Part shown: one piece after another, positions 8,750 through 16,235 of the stretch | How positions within the stretch are numbered: position 1 is the first letter of the stretch | Layout: each line of letters opens with the position of its first letter | Source: JACKII01 sp041687435 | GTDB taxonomy: Bacteria > Pseudomonadota > Alphaproteobacteria > Bin95 | DNA length: 64,000 bases | NCBI GenBank assembly: GCA_041687435.1 | Contig: JAWLBX010000001.1 | Span: 186,001 to 250,000 of the forward strand | Direction: 5' to 3' | Translations under genes and position numbers: made by a program | The notes under the pieces: generated by a model | What the model saw: only the letters and a program-made list of their open reading frames with translations | The model's database searches: none | Told to the model about the DNA's origin: nothing

Positions 8750-8947
8750 CTAAGTCAGAACAGGGAGGCTTAACGTCTGGGAGACGCGTCCGGATCGCGC
8801 CGCAAAACGCGGCAGTGATGACCGAACAATGTTGCCGTCAATCGACAACGTGTTTTTATGATCCACCAATTCTCTGCTGAAATGCAGAGCAATTATCGCC
8901 GCCCAGCTATGCAATTGCTGCATAGCTAACCATAAGGTTGTGGCCAC
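8750..8947 (-). CDS. Possible small protein or non-coding transcript ending at a terminator
   Basis: A GTG at 8947, with AGAGGT 8 nt upstream, opens a 65-codon frame whose TAG (8750-8752) abuts the terminator at 8749. The peptide (beginning VATTLWLAMQQLHSWAAI) has no motif I recognise and no clear membrane segment. Third-position GC is visibly lower than in neighbouring genes, which argues either for non-coding RNA or for a gene of different origin. The frame also spans the two palindromes at 8872-8927. Start, terminator and isolation are all consistent with a real transcript; coding status is uncertain. Confidence 0.3.
   Translation of the reverse strand: MATTLWLAMQQLHSWAAIIALHFSRELVDHKNTLSIDGNIVRSSLPRFAARSGRVSQTLSLPVLT
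8872..8889. promoter_or_regulatory. Palindrome CTCTGC-N6-GCAGAG
   Basis: Perfect 6-bp arms separated by TGAAAT, about 120 bp upstream of the carboxylase gene. The CTGC/GCAG character resembles operators reported for the PHB regulator PhaR, but that comparison is from memory and no regulator lies nearby. Confidence 0.35.
8905..8927. promoter_or_regulatory. Palindrome AGCTATGCA-N5-TGCATAGCT
   Basis: Perfect 9-bp arms with an ATTGC spacer, 80-100 bp upstream of the acyl-CoA carboxylase start. Its centre lies about 35 bp from that of the preceding TGC-rich palindrome, so the two could be a pair of operator half-systems. The rest of 8582-9007 shows the pgi promoter, the terminator and nothing else I can support. 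Confidence 0.4.
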
Positions 8948-9007
8948 GGGGTGCCACCTCTTTACAATAAGCCGAAATTTCAACTGAATACCGAGAGGAA
9001 CGCCGCA

Positions 9008-10561
9008 ATGACATGGGAACCTGAACTGGAGGAACTGGCCCGCCGCAAGGCCATGGCGCACGCAATGGGTGGGGCTGACAAGGTCAAACGCCAGCACGAC
9101 GGCGGCCGCCTGACGGTGCGCGAACGGGTCGAGCAACTTTCCGATGCAGGCTCGTTTCATGAAATCGGCGCGATTGCCGGCAAGGCGGAATACGACGCGA
9201 ACAATGATCTTGTTCATCTGACGCCATCGAATTGCGTGTTTGGGCGTGCCAGGATCAATGGTCGGCCGGCCGTAATCTGCGGGGACGACTTTACCGTCCG
9301 CGGCGGCTCGGCCGACGCCACGATCAAGGAAAAGCCGCAACTGGCCGAGAAAATGGCGAACGAGCTGCGCCTGCCGATCATCCGCCTGATCGAAGGCTCC
9401 GGCGGCGGCGGCTCGGTGCGCACCATAGAGACGACAGGCCGCGCCAACCTGCCGGGCGGCCAGGGTACGTCCAGCCGGTTCGACCTGATGGCAAACAACC
9501 TGGCAACCGTGCCGGTGGTGGCGCTGGGCCTGGGCTCGGTGGCGGGGCTGGGGGCGGCGCGGATGGCGGCCAGCCATTTTTCGGTAATGACCAAGGATAC
9601 CTCCGCGATGTTCGTGGCCGGTCCGCCGGTCGTCAAAGGCATCGGCCAGGACCTGAGCAAAATGGAGCTGGGCGGCTGGCGCATCCAGACCCGGGCCGGC
9701 GGCGTCGACAACGCGGTGGCAAGCGAGGAAGAGGCTTTCGAGGCGGCGCGGCGCTTCCTCTCCTACCTGCCGAATTCCGTTTACGATGCGCCGCCACGCG
9801 CCGAGCCGGTGGCCGCGGCGGATCAGGAGCCGCTCGGACATGCGGTCCCGAAGATCCGGCGCCAAGCCTACCGGATGCGCCCGATCATCGAGCGATTGGC
9901 CGACGCCGGCTCGTTTTTCGAGATCGCCGCTAACTTCGGCCGCTCGATCATCTGCGGCCTCGCTCGGATCGACGGCTGGCCGGTCGCAATCATGGCGAGC
10001 GACCCGTACCACTACGGCGGCGCCTGGACGGCCGATGCGTGCCAGAAGATCATCCGCCACGTCGACCTGGCCGAGACCTTTCACCTGCCGGTGATCTATC
10101 TGGCCGACTGCCCCGGCTTCCTGGTCGGGAAGGAGGCGGAGGAAACCGGCACCATCCGCCACGGCGTCCGCGCCATGTCCGCCATCAACCAATCGACGAC
10201 GCCCTGGTGCGCGATCGTCGTGCGCAACGCCTTCGGCGTGGCCGGCGGCGCGCATGTGCCAGTCGGGCGCTACTACACCCGCTATGCCTGGCCGAGCGGC
10301 TTTTGGGGCTCGCTTCCGTTCGAGGGTGGAATCGAGGCGGCCTACAGCGCCGATATCAACGCGGCGGCCGATCCCGCCGCAGAGCTGGAGCAAATCCAGG
10401 AGAGGCTGGAAAAGCTCCGCTCGCCCTTCCGCACGGCGGAGTCGTTCTGGGTGGAGGAGATCATCGACCCGCGCAAAACGCGAGGGCTGCTGGAGGAATT
10501 CGCAAACCTGGCGGCGCCGCTGCGCGATCCCGGCCCACGCCGCTTCGGCATTCGTCCATAA
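9008..10561 (+). CDS. Acyl-CoA carboxylase, carboxyltransferase (beta) subunit
   Basis: A 517-residue protein with two crotonase-like halves, as in propionyl-, methylcrotonyl- and related acyl-CoA carboxylase beta subunits, which transfer CO2 from carboxybiotin to an acyl-CoA. The first half has EGSGGGGSVRTIE and a glycine-rich GLGSVAGLGAARMAAS oxyanion region; the second has LADCPGFLVGKEAEETGTI and RNAFGVAGGAHVP, the usual acyl-CoA and biotin site loops. The ATG at 9008 has GAGAGGAA 6-8 nt upstream. No biotin carboxylase or biotin carrier subunit is encoded in the window, so the partner lies elsewhere. Substrate specificity is not determinable here; convergence with glutaryl-CoA dehydrogenase suggests acyl-CoA catabolism. 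Confidence 0.88.
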   Translation: MTWEPELEELARRKAMAHAMGGADKVKRQHDGGRLTVRERVEQLSDAGSFHEIGAIAGKAEYDANNDLVHLTPSNCVFGRARINGRPAVICGDDFTVRGGSADATIKEKPQLAEKMANELRLPIIRLIEGSGGGGSVRTIETTGRANLPGGQGTSSRFDLMANNLATVPVVALGLGSVAGLGAARMAASHFSVMTKDTSAMFVAGPPVVKGIGQDLSKMELGGWRIQTRAGGVDNAVASEEEAFEAARRFLSYLPNSVYDAPPRAEPVAAADQEPLGHAVPKIRRQAYRMRPIIERLADAGSFFEIAANFGRSIICGLARIDGWPVAIMASDPYHYGGAWTADACQKIIRHVDLAETFHLPVIYLADCPGFLVGKEAEETGTIRHGVRAMSAINQSTTPWCAIVVRNAFGVAGGAHVPVGRYYTRYAWPSGFWGSLPFEGGIEAAYSADINAAADPAAELEQIQERLEKLRSPFRTAESFWVEEIIDPRKTRGLLEEFANLAAPLRDPGPRRFGIRP

Positions 10562-10567
10562 GACAGA

Positions 10568-10597
10568 GGCGGGCGGCGTCCCCAAACGCCGCCCGCC
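10568..10597. terminator. Hairpin between convergent carboxylase and gcdH genes
   Basis: A perfect 12-bp GC stem (GGCGGGCGGCGT with its complement) and a 6-nt loop fill the 42-bp gap between two convergent stop codons. There is no T-run on either side, but the location suits a bidirectional transcription end. Confidence 0.6.
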
Positions 10598-10603
10598 CGA
10601 ACC

Positions 10604-11806
10604 CTATCCGCTGAACGCCTGCATGCCGGTGATGGCGCGGCCCAGGATCAGCGCGTGCACATCGTGGGTGCCCTCGTAGGTGTTGACGGCTTCCAGGTTC
10701 ATCATGTGGCGGATGACGTTGTATTCGTCGTGAATCCCGTTGCCACCGTGCATGTCGCGGGCGACACGGGCGATGTCCAGTGCCTTGCCGCAATTGTTGC
10801 GCTTGATGAGCGAAATCATGGCCGGTGCTGCTTGGCCCTCGTCCATCAGGCGGCCGACCTGCAGCGAGGCCTGTAGGCCCAGCGCGATCTCCGTCTGCAT
10901 GTCCGCCAGCTTTTTCTGGATCAACTGGTTCGCGGCCAAGGGCCGGCCGAACGCCTTGCGATCCATGGTGTACTCGCGGGCGGCGTGGAAGCAGGTCTCC
11001 GCCGCACCCATCGCACCCCAGGAAATGCCGTAGCGCGCCTTGTTCAGGCAGCCGAACGGCCCGCCCAGCCCTTTTGCGTTCGGCATGTAGTTCGCGTCCG
11101 GCACGAACATGTTGCTCATCACGATTTCGCCCGTGGGCGAGGCGCGCAACGAGAACTTGCCCTCGATTTTCGGGGTGGAAAGCCCCTCCATGCCGCGCTC
11201 GGCGATGAAGCCGCGGATATCGTCGTTTTCGTCCTTGGCCCAGATCACGAACACATCGGCGATCGGCGAGGATGTGATCCACATCTTGGCACCGTTCAGC
11301 ACATAACCGCCATCGACCTTCTTCGCGCGAGTCTTGAGGCCGCCGGCATCGGAGCCATGATCCGGTTCGGTCAGGCCGAAAGCGCCGACGAATTCGCCGG
11401 ACGCCAGTTTCGGCAGAAAGCGTTCCTTCTGGTCCTCGGTTCCGTATGTATAGATGGGATACATTACCAGCGATGACTGCACGCTCATCGCGCTGCGGTA
11501 GGCGCTGTCGCAGCCTTCGATGGCACGGGCAACCAGACCGTACATCACCGCACTACCGCCGGGACAGCCATAGCCATCCAGGCCAATGCCGAGAAAGCCG
11601 GCCTCGCCGAATTTCTTGTAGATGTTGCGGTCGAAGGTCTGGTTACGGTTCGCTTCCAGCACGCCCGGCAACAGTTCCTCGTCGGCAAAGCGCTTTGCCA
11701 TGTCGGAGGTCATGCGCTCGTCTTCGTCGAGTTGTCCGGACAACAACAGCGGATCGGCCCAATCGAACGGCGGCATTTTGGAGGATTTTGCGGCTGGCTG
11801 AGTCAT
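10604..11806 (-). CDS. gcdH: Glutaryl-CoA dehydrogenase
   Basis: A 400-residue FAD-dependent acyl-CoA dehydrogenase that oxidises and decarboxylates glutaryl-CoA to crotonyl-CoA in lysine, tryptophan and aromatic catabolism. The assignment over general acyl-CoA dehydrogenases rests on the GCDH-type segment AYRSAMSVQSSLVM (Arg104 for the glutaryl carboxylate) and the C-terminal NTYEGTHDVHALILGRAITG, where Glu378 is the catalytic base. FAFGLTEPDHGSD-like flavin contacts are present as AFGLTEPDHGSDAGG. The ATG at 11806 lacks a strong Shine-Dalgarno sequence. It is monocistronic and convergent with the carboxylase gene. Confidence 0.93.
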   Translation of the reverse strand: MTQPAAKSSKMPPFDWADPLLLSGQLDEDERMTSDMAKRFADEELLPGVLEANRNQTFDRNIYKKFGEAGFLGIGLDGYGCPGGSAVMYGLVARAIEGCDSAYRSAMSVQSSLVMYPIYTYGTEDQKERFLPKLASGEFVGAFGLTEPDHGSDAGGLKTRAKKVDGGYVLNGAKMWITSSPIADVFVIWAKDENDDIRGFIAERGMEGLSTPKIEGKFSLRASPTGEIVMSNMFVPDANYMPNAKGLGGPFGCLNKARYGISWGAMGAAETCFHAAREYTMDRKAFGRPLAANQLIQKKLADMQTEIALGLQASLQVGRLMDEGQAAPAMISLIKRNNCGKALDIARVARDMHGGNGIHDEYNVIRHMMNLEAVNTYEGTHDVHALILGRAITGMQAFSG

Positions 11807-12174
11807 GGTTCAGGATCTCGCGCTGTCGTTGAAGTGAAGAATTCACGCGACTGATGACCACACAGTGCCCAGACTACGCAAGCAGCTTCCCCGTCGCACT
11901 AGGACGTTGGCACAACCTTGAAGGGGGCCTGCTGCCCCTTCAAGACTTGATTCTGGCATCCCGTCCATCGCTCCTTCACATCCGCGTGCAAGGCGCCCGG
12001 CTTTTTCAGGCATGCAACGCGACGGCGGCAGTCCATAGAACGGAAGAACCGATTATATTCGCACACACCATCCTTTAGGATAAGATTCGTCTGTAACAAG
12101 CGCTGGTAACGTCGGGACCGGATTTTGGTTCGGCCCGACGATTTCATCAAAACGGAACGGGGTCGTGGCGTGCG
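11807..12174 (+). other. Intergenic region and structured leader upstream of the liv operon
   Basis: No gene is apparent in these 368 bp. They hold two strong hairpins. One at 11917-11944 has perfect 10-bp arms (CTTGAAGGGG) and an 8-nt loop. The other at 12110-12140 pairs CGTCGGG with CCCGACG and CCG with CGG around a 10-nt loop, leaving one bulged A, and ends 34 bp before the livH start. A small palindrome ATCCTTTAGGAT lies near 12070. The second hairpin would sit in the 5' untranslated region if transcription begins near 12090, so it could modulate liv expression. I see no leader peptide. Confidence 0.45.
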
Positions 12175-13089
12175 ATGGAGTACTTCGCCCAACAGCTGAT
12201 CAATGGCCTGACGCTCGGGTCGATCTATGGCCTGATCGCCATCGGGTACACCATGGTCTATGGCATTATCGGGATGATCAACTTCGCCCATGGCGAGGTG
12301 TTCATGATCGGCGCCTTTGTGGCGCTGATTGCCTTTCTCGCCGTGACAGCGACCGGGATCGCGTTCGTTCCGCTTCTGTTACTGGTCATGCTGGCAACCG
12401 CGATGATTTTTACCGCCGCCTATGGCTGGACGGTTGAGCGGATCGCCTATCGCCCCCTCCGCGGCTCGTTTCGGCTGGCGCCGCTGATCAGCGCGATCGG
12501 CATGTCCATCTTTCTGCAGAACTACGTCCAACTGCTGCAAGGCGCCCGGGTGAAAACGCTGCAGCCGCTCATCAGTGGTGGCATTGAGCTGATGGAACGG
12601 GACGGTTTCACGGTGGTGCTGTCCTACATGCAAATCCTGATCATTGGCCTGACGACGGCGCTGATGGTGGCTTTCTGGATGCTCATCGAGCGCAGCAGCT
12701 TTGGCCGGTCGCAGCGGGCCTGCGAGCAGGACCGGACCATGGCTGGCCTGTTGGGCGTCGATGTCGACCGGACCATATCGCTCACCTTCGTCACCGGCGC
12801 GGCCCTTGCCTCTATCGCCGGCATCATGTTCCTGCTGTATTATGGCGTGATCGACTTCTTCATCGGGTTCCTTGCCGGCCTGAAGGCGTTCACGGCCGCC
12901 GTGCTGGGGGGCATCGGCTCCCTGCCGGGCGCCATGCTGGGAGGCCTGCTCATCGGCCTAATCGAAGCGTTCTGGGCCGGGTATTTCACGACCGAATACA
13001 AGGACGTTGCGGCCTTTGCCATTCTGGTGCTGGTCCTGATCTTCCGCCCGACCGGGCTGCTCGGCCGGCCGGAAGTGGAGAAGGTCTGA
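12175..13089 (+). CDS. livH: Branched-chain amino acid ABC transporter permease LivH
   Basis: A 304-residue inner membrane permease of the HAAT family, which pairs with LivM to form the channel for branched-chain amino acids or related solutes. It starts with the typical QQLINGLTLGSIYGLIAIGY and has the conserved IGMINFAHGEVFMIGAF segment, then about eight hydrophobic helices. RACEQDRTMAGLLGVD is the cytoplasmic loop contacting the ATPases. Its TGA shares one base with the livM start (13089), implying coupling. First gene of a five-gene operon with stop/start overlaps throughout. Confidence 0.92.
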   Translation: MEYFAQQLINGLTLGSIYGLIAIGYTMVYGIIGMINFAHGEVFMIGAFVALIAFLAVTATGIAFVPLLLLVMLATAMIFTAAYGWTVERIAYRPLRGSFRLAPLISAIGMSIFLQNYVQLLQGARVKTLQPLISGGIELMERDGFTVVLSYMQILIIGLTTALMVAFWMLIERSSFGRSQRACEQDRTMAGLLGVDVDRTISLTFVTGAALASIAGIMFLLYYGVIDFFIGFLAGLKAFTAAVLGGIGSLPGAMLGGLLIGLIEAFWAGYFTTEYKDVAAFAILVLVLIFRPTGLLGRPEVEKV

Positions 13090-14342
13090 TGCCGGGCCAG
13101 AATGCACTGAAGGAAGCTGGCATTGCCGCGCTGCTGGCGATGGTGCTGGCCCTGCCCCTGGTCGGTTTCGAGACCGTGGAACAGGGTTCGAGCCTTGGCA
13201 TCGATACGCGCATGGTGTGGGTTCCAGTCGCCGGTGCCGTGGTTTTCGTGGGACGGCTGCTGCTAATCGCCTGGCGCTCCCGTCCCGGTGCCGGCGCCGG
13301 CAACGCAGCAATCCGCGCGTTTGCAACACTGGGCGAGCGCTTTCATACCGGCCTGCCCTGGATCGCAACAGCGGCGATCGTTTTTGCGGTCGCCATGCCC
13401 TTTCTGCCGTTTGCCAACCGGACCGTGGTCGATCTTGGCACGCTGGTGCTAATCTATGTGATGCTGGGCTGGGGCCTGAATATCGTCGTTGGCCTGGCCG
13501 GCCTGCTCGACCTCGGCTACGTCGCCTTTTATGCCATCGGCGCCTATTCCTTCGCCATGCTGGCCATGCATGCGGATTTCACCTTCTGGATGGCATTGCC
13601 GCTCGCCGGCGTCTTTGCGTGCGCGTTTGGTGTCCTTCTCGGCTTTCCCGTCCTGCGGCTGCGCGGTGATTATCTGGCCATCGTCACGCTGGGCTTTGGC
13701 GAAATGATCCGGATCATTTTGCTGAATTGGTACCAGGTCACCGGTGGCCCTGACGGTATTTCCGGCATTCCCCGGCCCGGTCTGTTCGGTATGGAGTTTT
13801 CCCGCCGCGGCGACCCGGCATTTCATGAGGTGTTCGGCCTGGAATACTCGTCCATGCACCGGCTCATTTTTCTCTACTACCTGATCCTCATCCTGGCGCT
13901 GATCACCAACTGGGTGACACTGCGCCTGCGTCGCCTGCCAATCGGCCGGGCCTGGGAGGCACTGCGCGAGGATGAAATCGCCTGTCGGGCGCTGGGGCTC
14001 AACCCGACTGCGGTCAAGCTGTCTGCGTTCGCGCTGGGCGCAATGTTCGGCGGTTTTGCTGGTGCGTTTTTCGCAACGCGGCAGGGCTTCATCAGCCCGG
14101 AAAGCTTCACCTTCATCGAAAGCGCCATCATTCTGGCGATCGTGGTGATGGGCGGCATGGGCAGCCAGGTGGGCGTGGTGATTGCAGCCATTATCATGAT
14201 CGGCCTACCCGAATGGTTCCGAGAGTTGCAGGAATACCGCATGCTGTTCTTCGGCGCCGGCATGGTGCTGATCATGGTCTGGCGGCCGCGCGGCCTGCTG
14301 AGCCGGCGCAACCCTAGCATCATCTTGGGAGGCACCCGATGA
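13089..14342 (+). CDS. livM: Branched-chain amino acid ABC transporter permease LivM
   Basis: A 417-residue permease partner of LivH. The N-terminal about 100 residues contain extra hydrophobic segments before the conserved core, which begins around LGWGLNIVVGLAGLLDLGYVAFYAIG. Further family features are LRLRGDYLAIVTLGFGEMIR, GGPDGISGIPRP and WEALREDEIACRALGLN, the ATPase-contacting loop. Its length and extra N-terminal helices match the longer LivM forms. It overlaps livG by 4 bp (ATGA). Confidence 0.93.
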   Translation: MPGQNALKEAGIAALLAMVLALPLVGFETVEQGSSLGIDTRMVWVPVAGAVVFVGRLLLIAWRSRPGAGAGNAAIRAFATLGERFHTGLPWIATAAIVFAVAMPFLPFANRTVVDLGTLVLIYVMLGWGLNIVVGLAGLLDLGYVAFYAIGAYSFAMLAMHADFTFWMALPLAGVFACAFGVLLGFPVLRLRGDYLAIVTLGFGEMIRIILLNWYQVTGGPDGISGIPRPGLFGMEFSRRGDPAFHEVFGLEYSSMHRLIFLYYLILILALITNWVTLRLRRLPIGRAWEALREDEIACRALGLNPTAVKLSAFALGAMFGGFAGAFFATRQGFISPESFTFIESAIILAIVVMGGMGSQVGVVIAAIIMIGLPEWFRELQEYRMLFFGAGMVLIMVWRPRGLLSRRNPSIILGGTR

Positions 14343-15172
14343 CGGCGCCGCTGCTCACGGTCGAGCATTTGACCATGCGATTCGGCGGCCTGACCGCTAT
14401 CGACGACCTGTCATTCCAGGCTGAAAACGGCAAAATCACCGCCATCATCGGCCCGAATGGTGCCGGAAAAACAACCGTATTCAACTGCCTCACAGGGTTC
14501 TACAAGCCAACGGTCGGCCGGCTGGCGCTGAACCGCAATGACGAGGAATTCCTGCTGGAACGGATGGAAGGCTTCGACATCGCCCGCCACGCCGGCGTTG
14601 CCCGTACCTTCCAGAACATCCGGCTGTTCGGCCGCATGAGCGTTCTGGAAAATCTGCTGGTCGCCCAGCACCGGCCGTTGATGCAAGCCTCGAAATTCTC
14701 GTTCGCCGGGCTGTTCGGGTTGCCATCATACAAAGCGGCGGAGCAGGAGGCCATTGACCTGGCCCGGCATTGGCTTGAACGGGTCCGCCTGATCGACCGC
14801 GCCGATCATGATGCCAGCAGCCTGCCCTACGGCGCCCAGCGGCGGCTGGAGATCGCGAGGGCCATGTGCACCCGCCCGGCATTGCTCTGCCTTGACGAGC
14901 CGGCGGCCGGCCTGAACCCGCGTGAGAGTTACGAACTCAACGGCCTGTTGCAGGGTATTCGCGACGAATACGGCATCGGTATCCTGCTGATCGAACATGA
15001 CATGAGCGTTGTGATGGAGATCTCCGACCACATTGTCGTCCTCGATTACGGGCGCAAGATCTCCGATGGCAACCCCGAATTCGTCCGCAACGATCCGGCC
15101 GTCATCCGTGCCTATCTGGGAGCGGACGAGGACGAGGAAATTGCCGAGGTCATAGAGGGCGGCGGCCAATGA
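14339..15172 (+). CDS. livG: Branched-chain amino acid ABC transporter ATP-binding protein LivG
   Basis: A 277-residue ABC ATPase. Walker A is GPNGAGKTT (38-46), the signature is LPYGAQRRLEIARAM (the degenerate form common in LivG) and Walker B is LLCLDEPAAGLNP, followed by an H-loop in LLIEHDMSVVMEI. ARTFQNIRLF is the usual LivG Q-loop. A short acidic C-terminal tail (about 20 residues) extends past the usual end. It overlaps livF by 4 bp. Confidence 0.94.
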   Translation: MTAPLLTVEHLTMRFGGLTAIDDLSFQAENGKITAIIGPNGAGKTTVFNCLTGFYKPTVGRLALNRNDEEFLLERMEGFDIARHAGVARTFQNIRLFGRMSVLENLLVAQHRPLMQASKFSFAGLFGLPSYKAAEQEAIDLARHWLERVRLIDRADHDASSLPYGAQRRLEIARAMCTRPALLCLDEPAAGLNPRESYELNGLLQGIRDEYGIGILLIEHDMSVVMEISDHIVVLDYGRKISDGNPEFVRNDPAVIRAYLGADEDEEIAEVIEGGGQ

Positions 15173-15891
15173 CCGAAAACCTTCTCGATGTCCGCGGGGT
15201 TGAGACTTTCTACGGCAACATCCAGGCCCTCCATGGTGTGGACATGACCGTTGCCAGGGGCGAGATCGTCACCCTGATCGGTGCGAACGGTGCCGGCAAA
15301 TCCACCCTGCTGATGACGATTTGCGGCAATCCGCAGGCGCGCAAAGGTCAGGTCCTGTTTGAAGGCGAGGACATCACCCGGCAACCGACCTTTTCCATCG
15401 TCCGCCGCGGCATTGCCCAATCGCCAGAAGGCCGCCGCATTTTCCCCAAAATGACGGTGCTGGAAAACCTGCAACTCGGCGCGATCACCGCGCCCGAGGC
15501 CAATTATGAGCGCAACCTGGAATCCGCCTTCGAGTTGTTTCCGCGGCTGGCGGAACGGCGCAGCCAGCGCGGCGGCACCCTATCCGGCGGCGAACAGCAA
15601 ATGCTGGCCATCGCCCGCGCGCTGATGAGCGAGCCGAAACTGTTGCTGCTGGACGAGCCATCGCTGGGCCTTGCCCCGATGATCGTCAAACAAATTTTCA
15701 ACGCCATCCAAACGGTCAACCGCGAGCGGGGCATGACGGTATTCCTGGTCGAGCAGAATGCATTCCATGCCCTGCGGCTCGCCCATCGCGGTTATGTGAT
15801 GGTGAACGGTATGATCACCCTGTCCGGGACGGGGCGGGAGTTGCTGGCAAACGCGGAGGTCCGGTCCGCCTATCTGGAGGGAGGCCACTGA
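15169..15891 (+). CDS. livF: Branched-chain amino acid ABC transporter ATP-binding protein LivF
   Basis: A 240-residue ABC ATPase, second nucleotide-binding subunit of the transporter. Walker A is GANGAGKST, the Q-loop region is GIAQSPEGRRIFPKMTVLENL (split here as a description), the signature is LSGGEQQMLAIARALM and Walker B is LLLLDEPSLGLAP. The LivF-typical VEQNAFHALRLAHRGYV H-loop follows. Its TGA shares one base with the start of the small membrane protein gene. Confidence 0.93.
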   Translation: MTENLLDVRGVETFYGNIQALHGVDMTVARGEIVTLIGANGAGKSTLLMTICGNPQARKGQVLFEGEDITRQPTFSIVRRGIAQSPEGRRIFPKMTVLENLQLGAITAPEANYERNLESAFELFPRLAERRSQRGGTLSGGEQQMLAIARALMSEPKLLLLDEPSLGLAPMIVKQIFNAIQTVNRERGMTVFLVEQNAFHALRLAHRGYVMVNGMITLSGTGRELLANAEVRSAYLEGGH

Positions 15892-16229
15892 TGGAGCAGG
15901 TCCTCGGCACGTCACTGCCGGTCTTTATCGGCCTTGTGGTCGTTGTCGCAGGTTGGGCGGCGATCATGATGGGCCAAGCCATAGCCAAAACCTGGCGGCC
16001 GGTCTGGCAGGTTATCGCCTATGGCCTGCTGCTAGCGGTGACATCTCGATTCTTCGTCTACGCGCTGTTTGATGGCCGAATGTTGTTGCCTTCCGGCTTT
16101 CTGGCAGACGCCATCGTGCTCTGCGGCCTTGGGCTGCTGATGTTCCGGATAACGCGCGTGCGCATGATGGTGACGCAGTATCCCTGGCTCTACGAACGCG
16201 CCGGCCCCTTTGCCTACCGCGAACGTTAG
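15891..16229 (+). CDS. Small three-helix membrane protein in the liv operon (DUF6867-like)
   Basis: A 112-residue protein with three hydrophobic segments at about residues 9-29, 40-60 and 68-86, then a basic stretch RITRVRMMVTQYPWLYERAG. I believe it matches the uncharacterised DUF6867 family seen beside liv genes in alphaproteobacteria, but that rests on memory. It is translationally coupled to livF (overlap of one base) and closes the operon, converging on valS with a 6-bp gap. A role as accessory subunit or assembly factor of this transporter is inferred from the coupling only. Confidence 0.75.
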   Translation: MEQVLGTSLPVFIGLVVVVAGWAAIMMGQAIAKTWRPVWQVIAYGLLLAVTSRFFVYALFDGRMLLPSGFLADAIVLCGLGLLMFRITRVRMMVTQYPWLYERAGPFAYRER

Positions 16230-16235
16230 CCGGCG

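Noticed and set aside
8750..10585. A 611-codon open frame antisense to the acyl-CoA carboxylase gene
   Set aside because: It mirrors a strongly supported gene in GC-rich DNA, is rich in Arg, Gly and Ala, and has no recognisable domain. Only its last 65 codons, beyond the carboxylase start, were considered separately.
11807..12174. An amino-acid leader peptide or riboswitch upstream of liv
   Set aside because: Hairpins are present, but no short frame rich in Leu/Ile/Val codons and no known aptamer core could be recognised.
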